A stretch of DNA of 46,283 nucleotides from Pseudomonadota bacterium (GCA_023423065.1 JAFAGC010000119.1:1-46283), one strand, 5' to 3'; counted from the stretch's first letter, positions 34,164 to 43,466 are shown. Numbers and translations: made by a program. The notes: generated from the sequence alone by a model not told the origin.

Positions 34164-36686
34164 ATGAGTTTTTTCACCAACATCCGGGCAGACCGGTTCA
34201 TCACGGAGCTGAAAGAAGCGACCGACGTCGCGGCTCCCCAGACGCAGAAGGCCATCGCGAAGCTTCGCGAGCTGGGGCCGGGCGCGATCGAACCCGTCAC
34301 GGCCGCGCTCGCCGACGCCGACAAGATCGCGACCGTGGCCTACATCGAGGTCCTGACCGGCCTCGTCAATCAGAAGACCTTCCCGAAATTCATCGAAGCG
34401 ATGGTCACGGGCAGCCCGCGCGTGGTCGCGGGCGTGGCCTGGGCCCTCTCGAGCAGCCGCGCCTACCCGCCGACGATGCTGCTCGATGCCCTGAGCACCG
34501 AGGGTGTCGCGAAATCCGCGCTGCTCGACGTGATCAACGCGCATCGCGCGCGGCTCTCGGTGCGCGAAATCCTGCAATCGGCCTACAAGCAGGAAGCTAA
34601 CGAAAAAGCCGCGCTGTTCCGCATCCTCGGCGAGATCGCGACCGACAACGACTTGCCCGAGCTGGTCGGCCGCCTGAACGGCAAGGATCCGGTCGCCCGC
34701 CTGCACATCATCAACATCCTGTCTCGTTTCCCGAAGCCCGAGGTTTCGCGCGCCCTGCAGCAGCAGCTCAACGACACGAACAAGCTCGTGCGCTCGGCGA
34801 CGCTGTCCGCGCTCGCGAAAATGGACGGCGCGATCGACGTCGAAAAAGTCTGCGCGCTGCTGCGCGATCCCGAGATCGACGTGCAGAACAAGGCTGTCGA
34901 CGTCGTGATCCGCGCGAACGATCCGGAAACCATCAAGTACCTGATCCCGGTTCTCAAGGACGAAAACGAATACGCGCGCCGCGCGGCCGTCGAAGTCCTC
35001 AACGAGATCGGCAGCTCGAAGTCGGTGAAAGAACTGCTCGAGGCCGTCGCGGACGACGACTGGTGGGTGCGCAGTCGCGCCGCCGATGCGCTCGGCAAGA
35101 TCGGCGGGCCGAAGGTCGTCGAGGCCGTGTTGCAACTCGTCGGCGACCCGGATCCGGACGTGCGCCGCGCCGCCGTCGAAATCCTGAACCAGACCAAGGA
35201 CGACCGCGCCGTCGGTCATCTCATCGACGCCACCAAGGACAAGGACTGGTGGGTCAGCGAACGCGCGGTCGATGCGCTGGCCGAGATCGGCAGCAAGCGC
35301 GCCGTGCCGCGCCTGCTCGAGATGCTCGAAACGACTCCCGCGCGCTCACTGCCCGTCGTCGTGCGCGCGCTCGGCCGCCTCGGCGATCACAAGGTCATCG
35401 ACTCCGTGCTGCCCATGCTCCAGCGCGACGAGAAGGACATCCGCATCGAGGCGATCTCCTCGCTCGCGAAGCTCGCCGACGAGCGCCGGCTCGAAGCCAT
35501 CCGGGTGCAGATCCAGGGTCACTCCGCCGATCCCGAGCAGACCGTGGCCCAGGCGGCGCTGCGCGCGCTCTCGGATCTCGATTCGCGCTTCTCCGTGAGC
35601 GGCTCGCGGCTGTCGTCGACGCAGAACCGGATTCCGATGTCCTCGACTCCCCCGGTGGGATATCGCTCCGAGGGCGCGACGCAGGCTCCCAACACGACCG
35701 CTCCGCCCCCGCCGCGTCCCCGCGTGGAGCCGGCCCCGCCGCCACCGCCGGCCGCCACCGCGCAACAGCCCGCGCGCACGTTGCTCATGTCCGAACAGGA
35801 AGTGCAGCGCTCGATCAAGCAGGCCGAGCAGATGGCCGGGCCGCAGAAGCTGGACATCCAGACGCTCAAGCCCGGCGACATCATCGAAGGGCGTTACAAG
35901 TTCGTCGAGCGCATCGGCAAGGGTGCGTTCGGCACGGTGCTGCTCATGGAAGACACCGTCGTCGACGAGCGGCTGATCCTCAAGTTCCTGAACCCGAACG
36001 TCTCGGAAGACGAAGAGATCATGAAGCGCTTCGTGCATGAGCTGCGGTACAGCCGCAAGATCACGCACAAGAACGTCATCCGCATCTACGACTTCCTGTT
36101 CATCCAGGGCAACTACGCCATCTCGATGGAGTACTTCCCCTCGCACACGCTCGGCAGCGAAGTGGTCGGCGAGAAGCCCATGCCGCTGGCGCGCGCGCTC
36201 GGCTTCGGCATCGACATCTGCACGGGCATGGAAGTCGCGCACGCGGTCGGCATCGTGCATCGCGACCTCAAGCCCGCGAACGTGCTGATCAACAACGAAG
36301 GCCTGCTCAAGATCGTGGACTTCGGCGTGGCCGCCGCGCAGCGCGAAGGCGACACGCAGCTCACGAAGACCGGTTACGTCATCGGTTCGCCGAAGTACAT
36401 GGCGCCCGAGCAGATCCTCGGCAAGAAGGTCGATCAACGCGCGGACGTCTATGCGCTGGGCGTCATCCTCTACGAGATCATGACCGGCGTGCCGCCGTAC
36501 GCGCGTGGCGATCACATGTCCGTGATGTACCAGCACGTGCAGGGCAAGGCGCGTCCGCCCCGCGAGCTGAACCCGGCCCTGCCCCCCGGCCTGCCCGAGG
36601 TCATCATGCAGGCCATGTCCGTCGACAAGGACAAGCGCTACCAGACCATGCAGGAATTGCGGGCGGCGCTCGAAAAATACCGCTGA
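34164..36686 (+). CDS. HEAT-repeat / Ser-Thr protein kinase fusion
   Basis: An 840-residue soluble protein. The first ~475 residues are HEAT-like repeats (at least ten; two contain a Trp-Trp-Val and near-identical flanks), presumably a protein-binding solenoid. A Pro-rich, probably disordered linker follows (about 500-545). The kinase (about 575-838) is complete: glycine loop GKGAFGTV near 585, Lys607, HRDLKPANV with Asp701, DFG at 719-721 and APE at 747-749, so it should be active. No membrane helix or extracellular sensor is present. The ATG at 34164 follows the promoter; longer frames look spurious. A palindrome and two PilT-type ATPase genes come next on the same strand, but with a 181-base gap, so co-transcription is not certain. 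Confidence 0.9.
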   Translation: MSFFTNIRADRFITELKEATDVAAPQTQKAIAKLRELGPGAIEPVTAALADADKIATVAYIEVLTGLVNQKTFPKFIEAMVTGSPRVVAGVAWALSSSRAYPPTMLLDALSTEGVAKSALLDVINAHRARLSVREILQSAYKQEANEKAALFRILGEIATDNDLPELVGRLNGKDPVARLHIINILSRFPKPEVSRALQQQLNDTNKLVRSATLSALAKMDGAIDVEKVCALLRDPEIDVQNKAVDVVIRANDPETIKYLIPVLKDENEYARRAAVEVLNEIGSSKSVKELLEAVADDDWWVRSRAADALGKIGGPKVVEAVLQLVGDPDPDVRRAAVEILNQTKDDRAVGHLIDATKDKDWWVSERAVDALAEIGSKRAVPRLLEMLETTPARSLPVVVRALGRLGDHKVIDSVLPMLQRDEKDIRIEAISSLAKLADERRLEAIRVQIQGHSADPEQTVAQAALRALSDLDSRFSVSGSRLSSTQNRIPMSSTPPVGYRSEGATQAPNTTAPPPPRPRVEPAPPPPPAATAQQPARTLLMSEQEVQRSIKQAEQMAGPQKLDIQTLKPGDIIEGRYKFVERIGKGAFGTVLLMEDTVVDERLILKFLNPNVSEDEEIMKRFVHELRYSRKITHKNVIRIYDFLFIQGNYAISMEYFPSHTLGSEVVGEKPMPLARALGFGIDICTGMEVAHAVGIVHRDLKPANVLINNEGLLKIVDFGVAAAQREGDTQLTKTGYVIGSPKYMAPEQILGKKVDQRADVYALGVILYEIMTGVPPYARGDHMSVMYQHVQGKARPPRELNPALPPGLPEVIMQAMSVDKDKRYQTMQELRAALEKYR

Positions 36687-36688
36687 AT

Positions 36689-36781
36689 GGGGACATTCCT
36701 CATTTGCTAGCAAAAGGGGACGCACCTGCGACAGGTACGTCCCCATTTGCCCGCGAAGCGCGGGCAAATGAGAATATCCCC
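36689..36781. repeat. Nested palindromic element, GGGGACATTCCT family
   Basis: Starting two bases after the kinase stop. Outer arms begin GGGGACATTCCT (36689-36700) and end GAGAATATCCCC (36770-36781), imperfectly matched but extended by CATTTGC/GCAAATG. Inner arms are GGGGACGCACCT (36716-36727) and AGGTACGTCCCC (36733-36744). A separate perfect 11-bp hairpin ATTTGCCCGCG / CGCGGGCAAAT follows at 36745-36769. Same family as 18064-18152. It may also act as a transcript end for the kinase gene. Confidence 0.82.
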
Positions 36782-36867
36782 GAAGAATCGCGCAGTGCGT
36801 CACACTTGGATCCCGCCTCACCGTCGCATGCTTGGTGAGACATAACTGACCCGGAGAGCGCCCCGAC

Positions 36868-37980
36868 GTGGCCCGTATCGATGCCTTCCTGAAGCTCGGT
36901 ATGCAGCAGAACTGTTCCGACGTGCACCTGGCCGTCGGCGTTCCGCCCATGCTGCGCATGAACGGCGACCTGATGCCGATCAAGTTCCGTGACGTCGGCG
37001 ACCAGGAGCTCGAAAGCTACCTGACCGAAATCTTCACGAGGAACCAGCACGAGTACTTCGCCAAGGGCAACGATCTCGACTTCTCGTACGTGACGGCCGA
37101 CGGCGGCCGCTTCCGCGTCAACGTCTTCCGCAAGGAAACCGGCATCGGCGCCACGTTCCGCGCAATTCCGCAGGACATCCCGAGCATCGACCGCCTGGCG
37201 TTGCCACCCGTCGTCAAGAAGCTCTGCGACTACCACCAGGGCATGGTGCTGGTCACCGGCGCGACCGGCACGGGCAAGTCGACCACGCTCGCGGCGATGA
37301 TCGATCACCTGAACACCACGCGGCGGCTCAACATCATCTCGCTCGAAGACCCGATCGAGTTCGTCCACCGCAGCAAGCAGAGCCAGGTCATCCAGCGCGA
37401 GCTCGGCACGCACATCCCGACCTTCGCCGAAGGCGTGCGCGCCGCGATGCGCGAAGACCCGGACGTCATCCTGGTCGGCGAATTGCGCGACGCGGAGACG
37501 ATTTCGATGGCGATGACCGCCGCCGAAACCGGACACCTCGTGCTCGGCACCCTTCACACGACCTCGGCCTCCAAGACCATCGACCGCATCATCGATGCGC
37601 TGCCGATCGAGGAGCGCGAGCAGACCAAGAGCTTCCTCTCGCAGTCGCTGCTGGCCGTGGTCACACAGATCCTCGTGAAGACCGCCGACCAGCGGGGACG
37701 CAAGGCCATTTGCGAAACGCTGGTCATGACGCGCGCGATCGCGAAACTCATCCAGACGGACCAGACGCACCAGATTCCCAACCAGATCATGACCGGCAGG
37801 GATCTCGGCATGAGCCTGATGGACCAGTCGCTGCTCGACGCACTGTCCCGCAGGGAAATCGATCCCGACGACGCCGTGACCTACGCGTCCGACCGCCGCC
37901 CGTTCCAGCGCTACGCGACCGATACCTCGCTCATGCCGAAGATCGAAGTCGCTCCGACCAGCGCCGCTTCCGGTAGTTAG
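36868..37980 (+). CDS. PilT/PilU-family pilus retraction ATPase, copy 1
   Basis: A 370-residue hexameric secretion-type ATPase like those that pull type IV pili back. Seen: the N-terminal SDVHLAVG pattern, Walker A GATGTGKST with Lys137, the Asp box SLEDPIEFVH, Walker B DPDVILVGELRD and the His box LGTLHTTSA. The PilT end motif AIRNLIRE is degenerate (AIAKLIQT), and an extended C-terminus (AVTYASDRRPF) is PilU-like; PilT or PilU cannot be settled by eye. Starts at GTG with a GGAGAG ribosome site. The second copy follows after 14 bases. Pilin, PilB and PilM-Q genes are not in the window. Confidence 0.9.
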   Translation: MARIDAFLKLGMQQNCSDVHLAVGVPPMLRMNGDLMPIKFRDVGDQELESYLTEIFTRNQHEYFAKGNDLDFSYVTADGGRFRVNVFRKETGIGATFRAIPQDIPSIDRLALPPVVKKLCDYHQGMVLVTGATGTGKSTTLAAMIDHLNTTRRLNIISLEDPIEFVHRSKQSQVIQRELGTHIPTFAEGVRAAMREDPDVILVGELRDAETISMAMTAAETGHLVLGTLHTTSASKTIDRIIDALPIEEREQTKSFLSQSLLAVVTQILVKTADQRGRKAICETLVMTRAIAKLIQTDQTHQIPNQIMTGRDLGMSLMDQSLLDALSRREIDPDDAVTYASDRRPFQRYATDTSLMPKIEVAPTSAASGS

Positions 37981-37994
37981 CCAGGGGCGCACCG

Positions 37995-39056
37995 ATGCCG
38001 GTCATCGACGAATACCTGAAGGAAGTCCTGGGCAAGAAAGGCTCGGACCTGCATTTCATCGCCGGCGATCCGCCGCGCATCCGCCTGTACGGCGACCTGC
38101 AGCCGCTGCGCCCCGATCGTCTCGACAAGGAATTCGTGCAGAACACCCTGTACGAAATCATGCCGAAGACCGCGGTCAAGCGCTTCGAGGAGCACGACGG
38201 CGCGGACTTCGCGTACAACATGGGCGAATACGGCCGCTTCCGCGTGAACGTGATGCGCCAGATAAACGGCATGGGCGCGGTGATGCGCGCCATTCCGTCG
38301 AAGGCGCTCACGCTCGAGCAGCTCAACCTGCCGCCCGCGATCCACCAGCTGTGCCGCGCCAACAACGGGCTCATCCTGGTCACCGGCAAGACGGGCTCGG
38401 GAAAATCCACCACGCTCGCGGCGATGATCGACGACATCAATACGCGCGTGAAAGGACACATCCTCACCATCGAGGACCCGATCGAGTTCGTCCATCGCCG
38501 CAAGAACTGCCTGATCAGCCAGCGCGAGGTCGGAGTCCACACGAAAGGATTCGCCGCCGCGCTGCAATCCGGATTGCGCGAAGATCCCGACGTCGTGCTG
38601 GTCGGCGAGTTGCGCGACTACGAGACGATCAGCATTGCCGTCACGGCCGCCGAGATGGGCATCCTCGTGATGGGCACGCTGCATACGAACGGCGCGGCGC
38701 AGACCGTCGACCGCATGGTCAACGTCTTCCCGGCCGACAAACAAAGTCACGTGCGCACGATGCTCTCGACCTCGCTGCGCGGCGTGGTCTCGCAGCAGCT
38801 GCTGCAGAAGGCGGACAAGAGCGGACGCGTCGCGGCCCTCGAGATCCTCGTGAACACGCCCGCGGTCTCGAACCTGATCCGCCAGGGCAAGCTCGACCAG
38901 CTCGAGACCACCATGCAGTCGGGCAGCCAGTTCGGCATGCGCACGATGGACGCCGCGATCGAAGCGCTGCTCAACCAGCGCATCGTGACGGGCAAAGAGG
39001 CCTACAAGAAGGGAATCAACAAGGCCAAGTTCGAGCCTTTCAAGGATCAGGGCTAA
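37995..39056 (+). CDS. pilT: PilT-family pilus retraction ATPase, copy 2
   Basis: A 353-residue paralogue of the preceding gene, with SDLHFIAG, Walker A GKTGSGKST (Lys137), Walker B DPDVVLVGELRD and the GTLHTNGA box. Its end motif AVSNLIRQ is closer to the PilT form AIRNLIRE than that of copy 1, which favours PilT here, though parts also resemble PilU. Two retraction ATPases in tandem is a common type IV pilus pattern. Only 14 bases separate the genes, so they are one operon; the kinase gene lies upstream. Confidence 0.88.
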   Translation: MPVIDEYLKEVLGKKGSDLHFIAGDPPRIRLYGDLQPLRPDRLDKEFVQNTLYEIMPKTAVKRFEEHDGADFAYNMGEYGRFRVNVMRQINGMGAVMRAIPSKALTLEQLNLPPAIHQLCRANNGLILVTGKTGSGKSTTLAAMIDDINTRVKGHILTIEDPIEFVHRRKNCLISQREVGVHTKGFAAALQSGLREDPDVVLVGELRDYETISIAVTAAEMGILVMGTLHTNGAAQTVDRMVNVFPADKQSHVRTMLSTSLRGVVSQQLLQKADKSGRVAALEILVNTPAVSNLIRQGKLDQLETTMQSGSQFGMRTMDAAIEALLNQRIVTGKEAYKKGINKAKFEPFKDQG

Positions 39057-39073
39057 GAGGCCCTCCGGCCGCT

Positions 39074-39079
39074 TATACT
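39074..39079 (+). promoter_or_regulatory. -10 box TATACT for metG
   Basis: TATACT at 39074-39079 predicts a transcript start near 39086 and a leader of about 52 bases before metG. The -35 region (39051-39056) has no good match, so this is a -10 call only. Confidence 0.45.
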
Positions 39080-39137
39080 TGCGGGCCCAAAACCGACCCG
39101 GACTCGATCACGCGCGGCTTCGGCTGCGCGGCTTACC

Positions 39138-41189
39138 ATGACCCGCAAGATCCTCGTCACCAGCGCGCTGCCGTACGCCAACGGCTCGCTGCACCTCGGC
39201 CACATCATCGAAGCCGTCCAGACGGACATCTGGGTGCGGTTCCAGCGCATGCTGGGCAACGACTGCATCTACGTCTGCGCGGAGGACTCGCATGGCACGC
39301 CGGTGATGATCAAGGCGCAGGCCGAGGGCATCACGCCGGAAGAACTCATCACGCGGATGGCGACCGAACACGTCGCCGACTACCAGGGTTTCCTGATCGG
39401 CCACGATCATTTCCATTCCACGCATTCGCCCGAGAACCAGGCGATCACGGCCGACCTGTATCTCAAGCTCAAGGCGGCGGGTCACATCACGACGCGCAGC
39501 GTGCGACAGGCTTACGACGAGAAGGCCGGCATGTTCCTGCCCGATCGATACGTGAAAGGCGAATGTCCGGTCTGCCACACGGCGGACCAGTACGGCGACT
39601 CGTGCGAGAACTGCGGCACCACGTACACGCCCGACAAGCTCATCAATCCGTATTCGACGATCTCGAAGACCACGCCGGTGTGGCGCGAGTCCGAGCACTA
39701 CTTCTTCAAGCTCGGTGATTTCGAGAGAGTGCTGCGCGAGTGGCTGGAGGGAGGCGGCGCGCGCCAGGCGGAAGTGCGCGCCAAACTCGACGAGTGGTTC
39801 ACCGCCGGCCTGCAGGACTGGGACATCTCGCGCGACGCGCCCTACTTCGGCTTCGAGATCCCGGGCGCGCCCGGCAAATATTTCTACGTGTGGTTCGACG
39901 CGCCGATCGGTTATCTCGGCAGCTTCAAGGCGCTGTGTGAAAAACGCGAGCTGAACTACGACGAGTACCTGAAGGCCGACAGCACCACCGAGCTGTATCA
40001 CTTCATCGGCAAGGACATCAGCTACTTCCACAACCTGTTCTGGCCGGCCGTGCTGCACGGATCCGGCTGCCGCAAGCCGACCGCGGTGTTCGTCCACGGC
40101 TTCCTGACCGTCAACGGCGTGAAGATGTCGAAGACGCGCGGCACGTTCATCACGGCCAGCAAGTACCTCTCGTTGCTGCCGCCCGAGCCGCTGCGGTTCT
40201 ATTTCGCAAGCAAGCTCAACGCGGCCGTGGAAGACATCGACCTGTCGCTCGACGATTTCGTCGCGCGCGTGAACTCGGACATCGTCGGCAAACTCGTGAA
40301 CATCGCGAGCCGCTGCGCGGGTTTCATCCAGCGCGGCGGCGGCAAGCTCGCGGCCAAACTACCCGATCCGCAGCTCTACGAGGAATTCGCGGCACTGCGC
40401 GGCACGATCGCCGATCTCTACGACGGGCGCGACTATTCCGCGGCGCTGCGCGGCATCATGGGTCTCGCGGATCGAGCGAACCAGTACGTCGATTCGAACA
40501 AGCCCTGGGCGCTCGCCAAGGATCCGGCCAGGGCCGCCGAGGTCCTCGCCGTCTGCACGCAGGGCATCAACCTGTTCCGCGTGCTGATGAGTTACCTCGC
40601 GCCGGTGCTGCCGCAAATGGCCGAGAAGGCGGGCAGGTTCCTGCGCATCTCGTTCGCGGACTGGAACTCGGTCGCGACGCCGCTGTTCGATCATCCGATC
40701 GAGCCGTACGAACCGCTGGCCGTGCGCCTCGATCCGAAGGTGGTCGCGCAGCTCGTCGAAGCGCCCGCTCCTGCCGAGAAACCCGCCGACAGGCCCGCGA
40801 AACAGGCGAAGAACAAGGAAGCCGCCGTGAACGAATCCGCCGCGCCCACCGCCGCCGGCGGCCCCGTGAAGATCGACGACTTCGCGAAGCTCGACCTGCG
40901 CGTCGCGAAAGTGCTCGACGCGAAACACGTCGACGGCTCGGACAAACTACTGCAGCTCACGCTCGACCTCGGCACCGAGCAGCGCAACGTGTTCTCGGGC
41001 ATCCGCGCCGCCTACGACCCGGCGAAACTCATCGGCCGCCAGGTCGTGATGATCGCGAACCTCGAGCCGCGCAAGATGCGCTTCGGCGTGTCGCAGGGCA
41101 TGGTCCTGTGCGCGAGCGCCGACGACGGACCGGAAGTGTTCCTGCTCTCGCCCGACAGCGGCGCGACGCCGGGCATGAAGGTCACCTGA
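39138..41189 (+). CDS. metG: Methionyl-tRNA synthetase
   Basis: A 683-residue class I synthetase. HIGH-type motif HLGH at residues 19-22, a Cys4 zinc knuckle (CPVCHTADQYGDSCENCG, near residue 146), KMSKT at 329-333 as the KMSKS loop, the anticodon-binding helices, an Ala/Pro/Lys linker (about residues 540-572) and a C-terminal tRNA-binding (EMAP/Trbp111-like) domain beginning KIDDFAKLDLRVAKV. This is the long, dimeric E. coli type (677 residues). The apbC gene, its usual neighbour in E. coli, lies 5 kb away. No S-box leader is seen. Confidence 0.97.
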   Translation: MTRKILVTSALPYANGSLHLGHIIEAVQTDIWVRFQRMLGNDCIYVCAEDSHGTPVMIKAQAEGITPEELITRMATEHVADYQGFLIGHDHFHSTHSPENQAITADLYLKLKAAGHITTRSVRQAYDEKAGMFLPDRYVKGECPVCHTADQYGDSCENCGTTYTPDKLINPYSTISKTTPVWRESEHYFFKLGDFERVLREWLEGGGARQAEVRAKLDEWFTAGLQDWDISRDAPYFGFEIPGAPGKYFYVWFDAPIGYLGSFKALCEKRELNYDEYLKADSTTELYHFIGKDISYFHNLFWPAVLHGSGCRKPTAVFVHGFLTVNGVKMSKTRGTFITASKYLSLLPPEPLRFYFASKLNAAVEDIDLSLDDFVARVNSDIVGKLVNIASRCAGFIQRGGGKLAAKLPDPQLYEEFAALRGTIADLYDGRDYSAALRGIMGLADRANQYVDSNKPWALAKDPARAAEVLAVCTQGINLFRVLMSYLAPVLPQMAEKAGRFLRISFADWNSVATPLFDHPIEPYEPLAVRLDPKVVAQLVEAPAPAEKPADRPAKQAKNKEAAVNESAAPTAAGGPVKIDDFAKLDLRVAKVLDAKHVDGSDKLLQLTLDLGTEQRNVFSGIRAAYDPAKLIGRQVVMIANLEPRKMRFGVSQGMVLCASADDGPEVFLLSPDSGATPGMKVT

Positions 41190-41194
41190 GTCCC

Positions 41195-42244
41195 ATGCGC
41201 TCGCAGGGCGCCGCCGCCATGCTCGCGCGCGCCGCACTCCCCGTCCTGCAGGGTTTCGAGCCGGAGACTGCGCATCGGCTCGCGCTCGGCGGCCTGCGGC
41301 TCGTGCGACCCGCGTGGCGCACGCCGCGAGTGCCCGACGAACTCTCCGTCGATCTGCTCGGCCTGCGCTTCACGCACCCTGTCGGACTCGCCGCCGGCTT
41401 CGACAAGAACGGCGATTACCTGGATGCGCTCGGCGCGCTGGGATTCAGCCACATCGAGATCGGCACGGTGACGCCGCGCGCGCAGCCCGGCAATCCTCGC
41501 CCGCGCCTGTTCCGCTTGCGGCGTGCGGGAGCGCTGGTCAATCGCATGGGCTTCAACAACCGTGGCGCCGCGTACGTCGCCGGCAGGCTGCGCGCCAGCC
41601 GTTACACGGGTGTGCGCGGCGTCAGCATCGGCAAGAACGCGGATACGCCGCTCGAGCGCGCGACGGACGACTATCTCGAATCGTTCCGCGCGTTGTTCCG
41701 GTACGCGGACTACTTCGCGCTCAACGTCTCCTCGCCCAATACGCCGCGGCTGCGCGAGCTGCAGGCGGGCGATGCGCTCGCGGCCATCGTCCGCGCGCTC
41801 CAGGCCGAGCGCGAACATCTCGCGGCGACTCACGGTCGCCGGCCGCCTCTACTCGTAAAGGTCGCACCCGATCTCGCGCCGGAGGACATCGCCGTGTTGT
41901 GCGCGCAGATCCGCACGCTGGGGCTGGATGGCGTGATCGCGGGCAACACCACGGTCCATCTGGAGGGCGTCGACGGTGTCCTGCCGATCCACCAGGGCGG
42001 CGGCCTGAGCGGACGGCCACTGCATGCCCGCGCGCTCTCGCTGGTGCGCGCACTGCGCGCCGGACTCGGCCCGGCATTTCCAATCGTCGGCGTCGGCGGC
42101 ATCATGGACGCGAATTCCGCACGGGCGATGTTCCAGGCGGGCGCGAACCTGTTGCAGATCTATACCGGCTTCGTATATCGCGGACCCATGTTGCTGAGCG
42201 AAATCCTCGAATCGTTGTCCGCGTCGGCGGGAGTTCGCGCGTGA
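41195..42244 (+). CDS. pyrD: Dihydroorotate dehydrogenase (quinone), class 2
   Basis: A 349-residue membrane-associated flavoprotein oxidising dihydroorotate to orotate with quinone. An N-terminal amphipathic stretch (AARAALPVLQGFEPETAHRLAL-like) marks class 2, which docks on the membrane. FMN and active-site motifs: AAGFDKNGDYLDALGALGF, NRMGFNN, FALNVSSPNT with the catalytic Ser, and GVGGIMDANSARAMFQAGA at the phosphate site. The ATG at 41195 lies five bases after the metG stop; ATG at 41219 is a possible later start. The stop overlaps the next start as GTGA. Confidence 0.96.
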   Translation: MRSQGAAAMLARAALPVLQGFEPETAHRLALGGLRLVRPAWRTPRVPDELSVDLLGLRFTHPVGLAAGFDKNGDYLDALGALGFSHIEIGTVTPRAQPGNPRPRLFRLRRAGALVNRMGFNNRGAAYVAGRLRASRYTGVRGVSIGKNADTPLERATDDYLESFRALFRYADYFALNVSSPNTPRLRELQAGDALAAIVRALQAEREHLAATHGRRPPLLVKVAPDLAPEDIAVLCAQIRTLGLDGVIAGNTTVHLEGVDGVLPIHQGGGLSGRPLHARALSLVRALRAGLGPAFPIVGVGGIMDANSARAMFQAGANLLQIYTGFVYRGPMLLSEILESLSASAGVRA

Positions 42245-42807
42245 CTCCGGTGCTCTCGGCCGCCGACATCGATGCCCTGTTGCCGCAGACGCAGTGCACG
42301 CGTTGCGGCTACGAGGGCTGCCTGCCCTACGCGCGCGCGGTAGTGAGTGGCGAGGCGGACATCAACCAGTGCCCGCCGGGCGGCGCGGAGACCGTCGGCA
42401 AACTCGCGGCGCTGCTCGGCAAGCCGGCGAAGCCGCTCAATCCCGCGAACGGCGTCGAAGCGCCACCCACGGTCGCATTCATCGACGAGGAACGCTGCAT
42501 CGGCTGCGCGAAGTGCCTGCCGCCCTGCCCGGTCGATGCCATCGTCGGCGCGCGGCGGCGAATGCACACGGTGATCGCCGACATCTGCACGGGCTGCGAG
42601 TTGTGCGTCGCGCCCTGCCCGGTCGATTGCATTTCGATGATCCCGCGCGCTTCGGTCGCGGACATCGCCGCGCAACTGCCGCCGCCGGACGAATCGCGCG
42701 CGAGATACGCGGCACGCAACGAGCGCATCGCGCGCCGCGCGGCCGAGAAGAGCGCGCGGCTCGCCGCCATGAAGAGCGCCGCACGTCTCCCCACGGGAAA
42801 CGCATGA
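42241..42807 (+). CDS. Soluble RnfB-like ferredoxin
   Basis: A 188-residue Fe-S protein. The N-terminal Cys motif (TQCTRCGYEGCLPYA with a later NQCPPGG) is the Fe4S4 domain of RnfB/RsxB, followed by two ferredoxin motifs CIGCAKCLPPCPVDA and CTGCELCVAPCPVDC, then a basic, Ala/Arg-rich tail. Unlike true RnfB it has no N-terminal membrane helix. No other rnf gene is in the window. It starts with GTG overlapping the pyrD stop and overlaps the nth start as ATGA. It probably passes electrons in the cytosol; the partner is unknown, perhaps endonuclease III cluster repair. Confidence 0.9.
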   Translation: MTPVLSAADIDALLPQTQCTRCGYEGCLPYARAVVSGEADINQCPPGGAETVGKLAALLGKPAKPLNPANGVEAPPTVAFIDEERCIGCAKCLPPCPVDAIVGARRRMHTVIADICTGCELCVAPCPVDCISMIPRASVADIAAQLPPPDESRARYAARNERIARRAAEKSARLAAMKSAARLPTGNA

Positions 42808-43466
42808 ACGCCGCCAAGCGCCGCGCGATCTTCGAGAAATTCCGCGCGGCCAATCCTCACCCGGCCACCGAACTCGAATACCGGACGCCGTTCGAACTGC
42901 TCGTGGCCGTGATCCTTTCAGCCCAGGCCACGGACAAGAGCGTGAATGCGGTAACCCGTAAGTTATTCCCTGTGGCGAACACGCCGCGCGCGATCGCGGA
43001 CCTCGGCGTCGAAAAATTGTCGAAGTACATCCGCACGATCGGCCTCTGGAAGGCCAAGGCGAAGAACGTCGTCGCGACGGCGTCGGCGATCGCAGACGAA
43101 CACGGGGGCGAAGTACCGCGCGCGCGCGAAGCGCTCGAAGCATTGCCGGGAGTAGGACGCAAAACTGCGAACGTCGTCCTGAACACGATTTTCGGAGAAC
43201 CCACAATCGCGGTCGACACACACATCTTCCGCGTCGCCAATCGGACGAAGATCGCGCCGGGGAAAACGCCGCGAGACGTGGAGGATGCGTTGACGAAACT
43301 GGTACCCGGGGAATTCGCTCATGACGCTCATCACTGGCTCCTCCTGCACGGGAGGTACGTATGCAAGGCGCTGAAGCCCGCGTGCGCCGCGTGCCTCATA
43401 AACGAGCTGTGCGAGTACGGCCCCCGACGCCGGATTATCGCGGCCGCCTCCAGGAGCACTGGATGA
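42804..43466 (+). CDS. nth: Endonuclease III
   Basis: A 220-residue DNA glycosylase/AP lyase removing oxidised pyrimidines. The helix-hairpin-helix LPGVGRKTANVV with the catalytic Lys (near residue 120), the catalytic Asp in VDTHIFRVANR, and the C-x6-C-x2-C-x5-C cluster-binding pattern at the end are intact. In many gammaproteobacteria nth follows the rnf genes, and here an rnfB-like gene precedes it and overlaps its start. The active-site region has an unusual share of GGA, GTA, AAA and ACA codons. Confidence 0.96.
   Translation: MNAAKRRAIFEKFRAANPHPATELEYRTPFELLVAVILSAQATDKSVNAVTRKLFPVANTPRAIADLGVEKLSKYIRTIGLWKAKAKNVVATASAIADEHGGEVPRAREALEALPGVGRKTANVVLNTIFGEPTIAVDTHIFRVANRTKIAPGKTPRDVEDALTKLVPGEFAHDAHHWLLLHGRYVCKALKPACAACLINELCEYGPRRRIIAAASRSTG

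Noticed and set aside
39057..39137. Possible S-box or T-box leader before metG
   Set aside because: Only 81 bases lie between the genes, with no matching conserved words or terminator hairpin.
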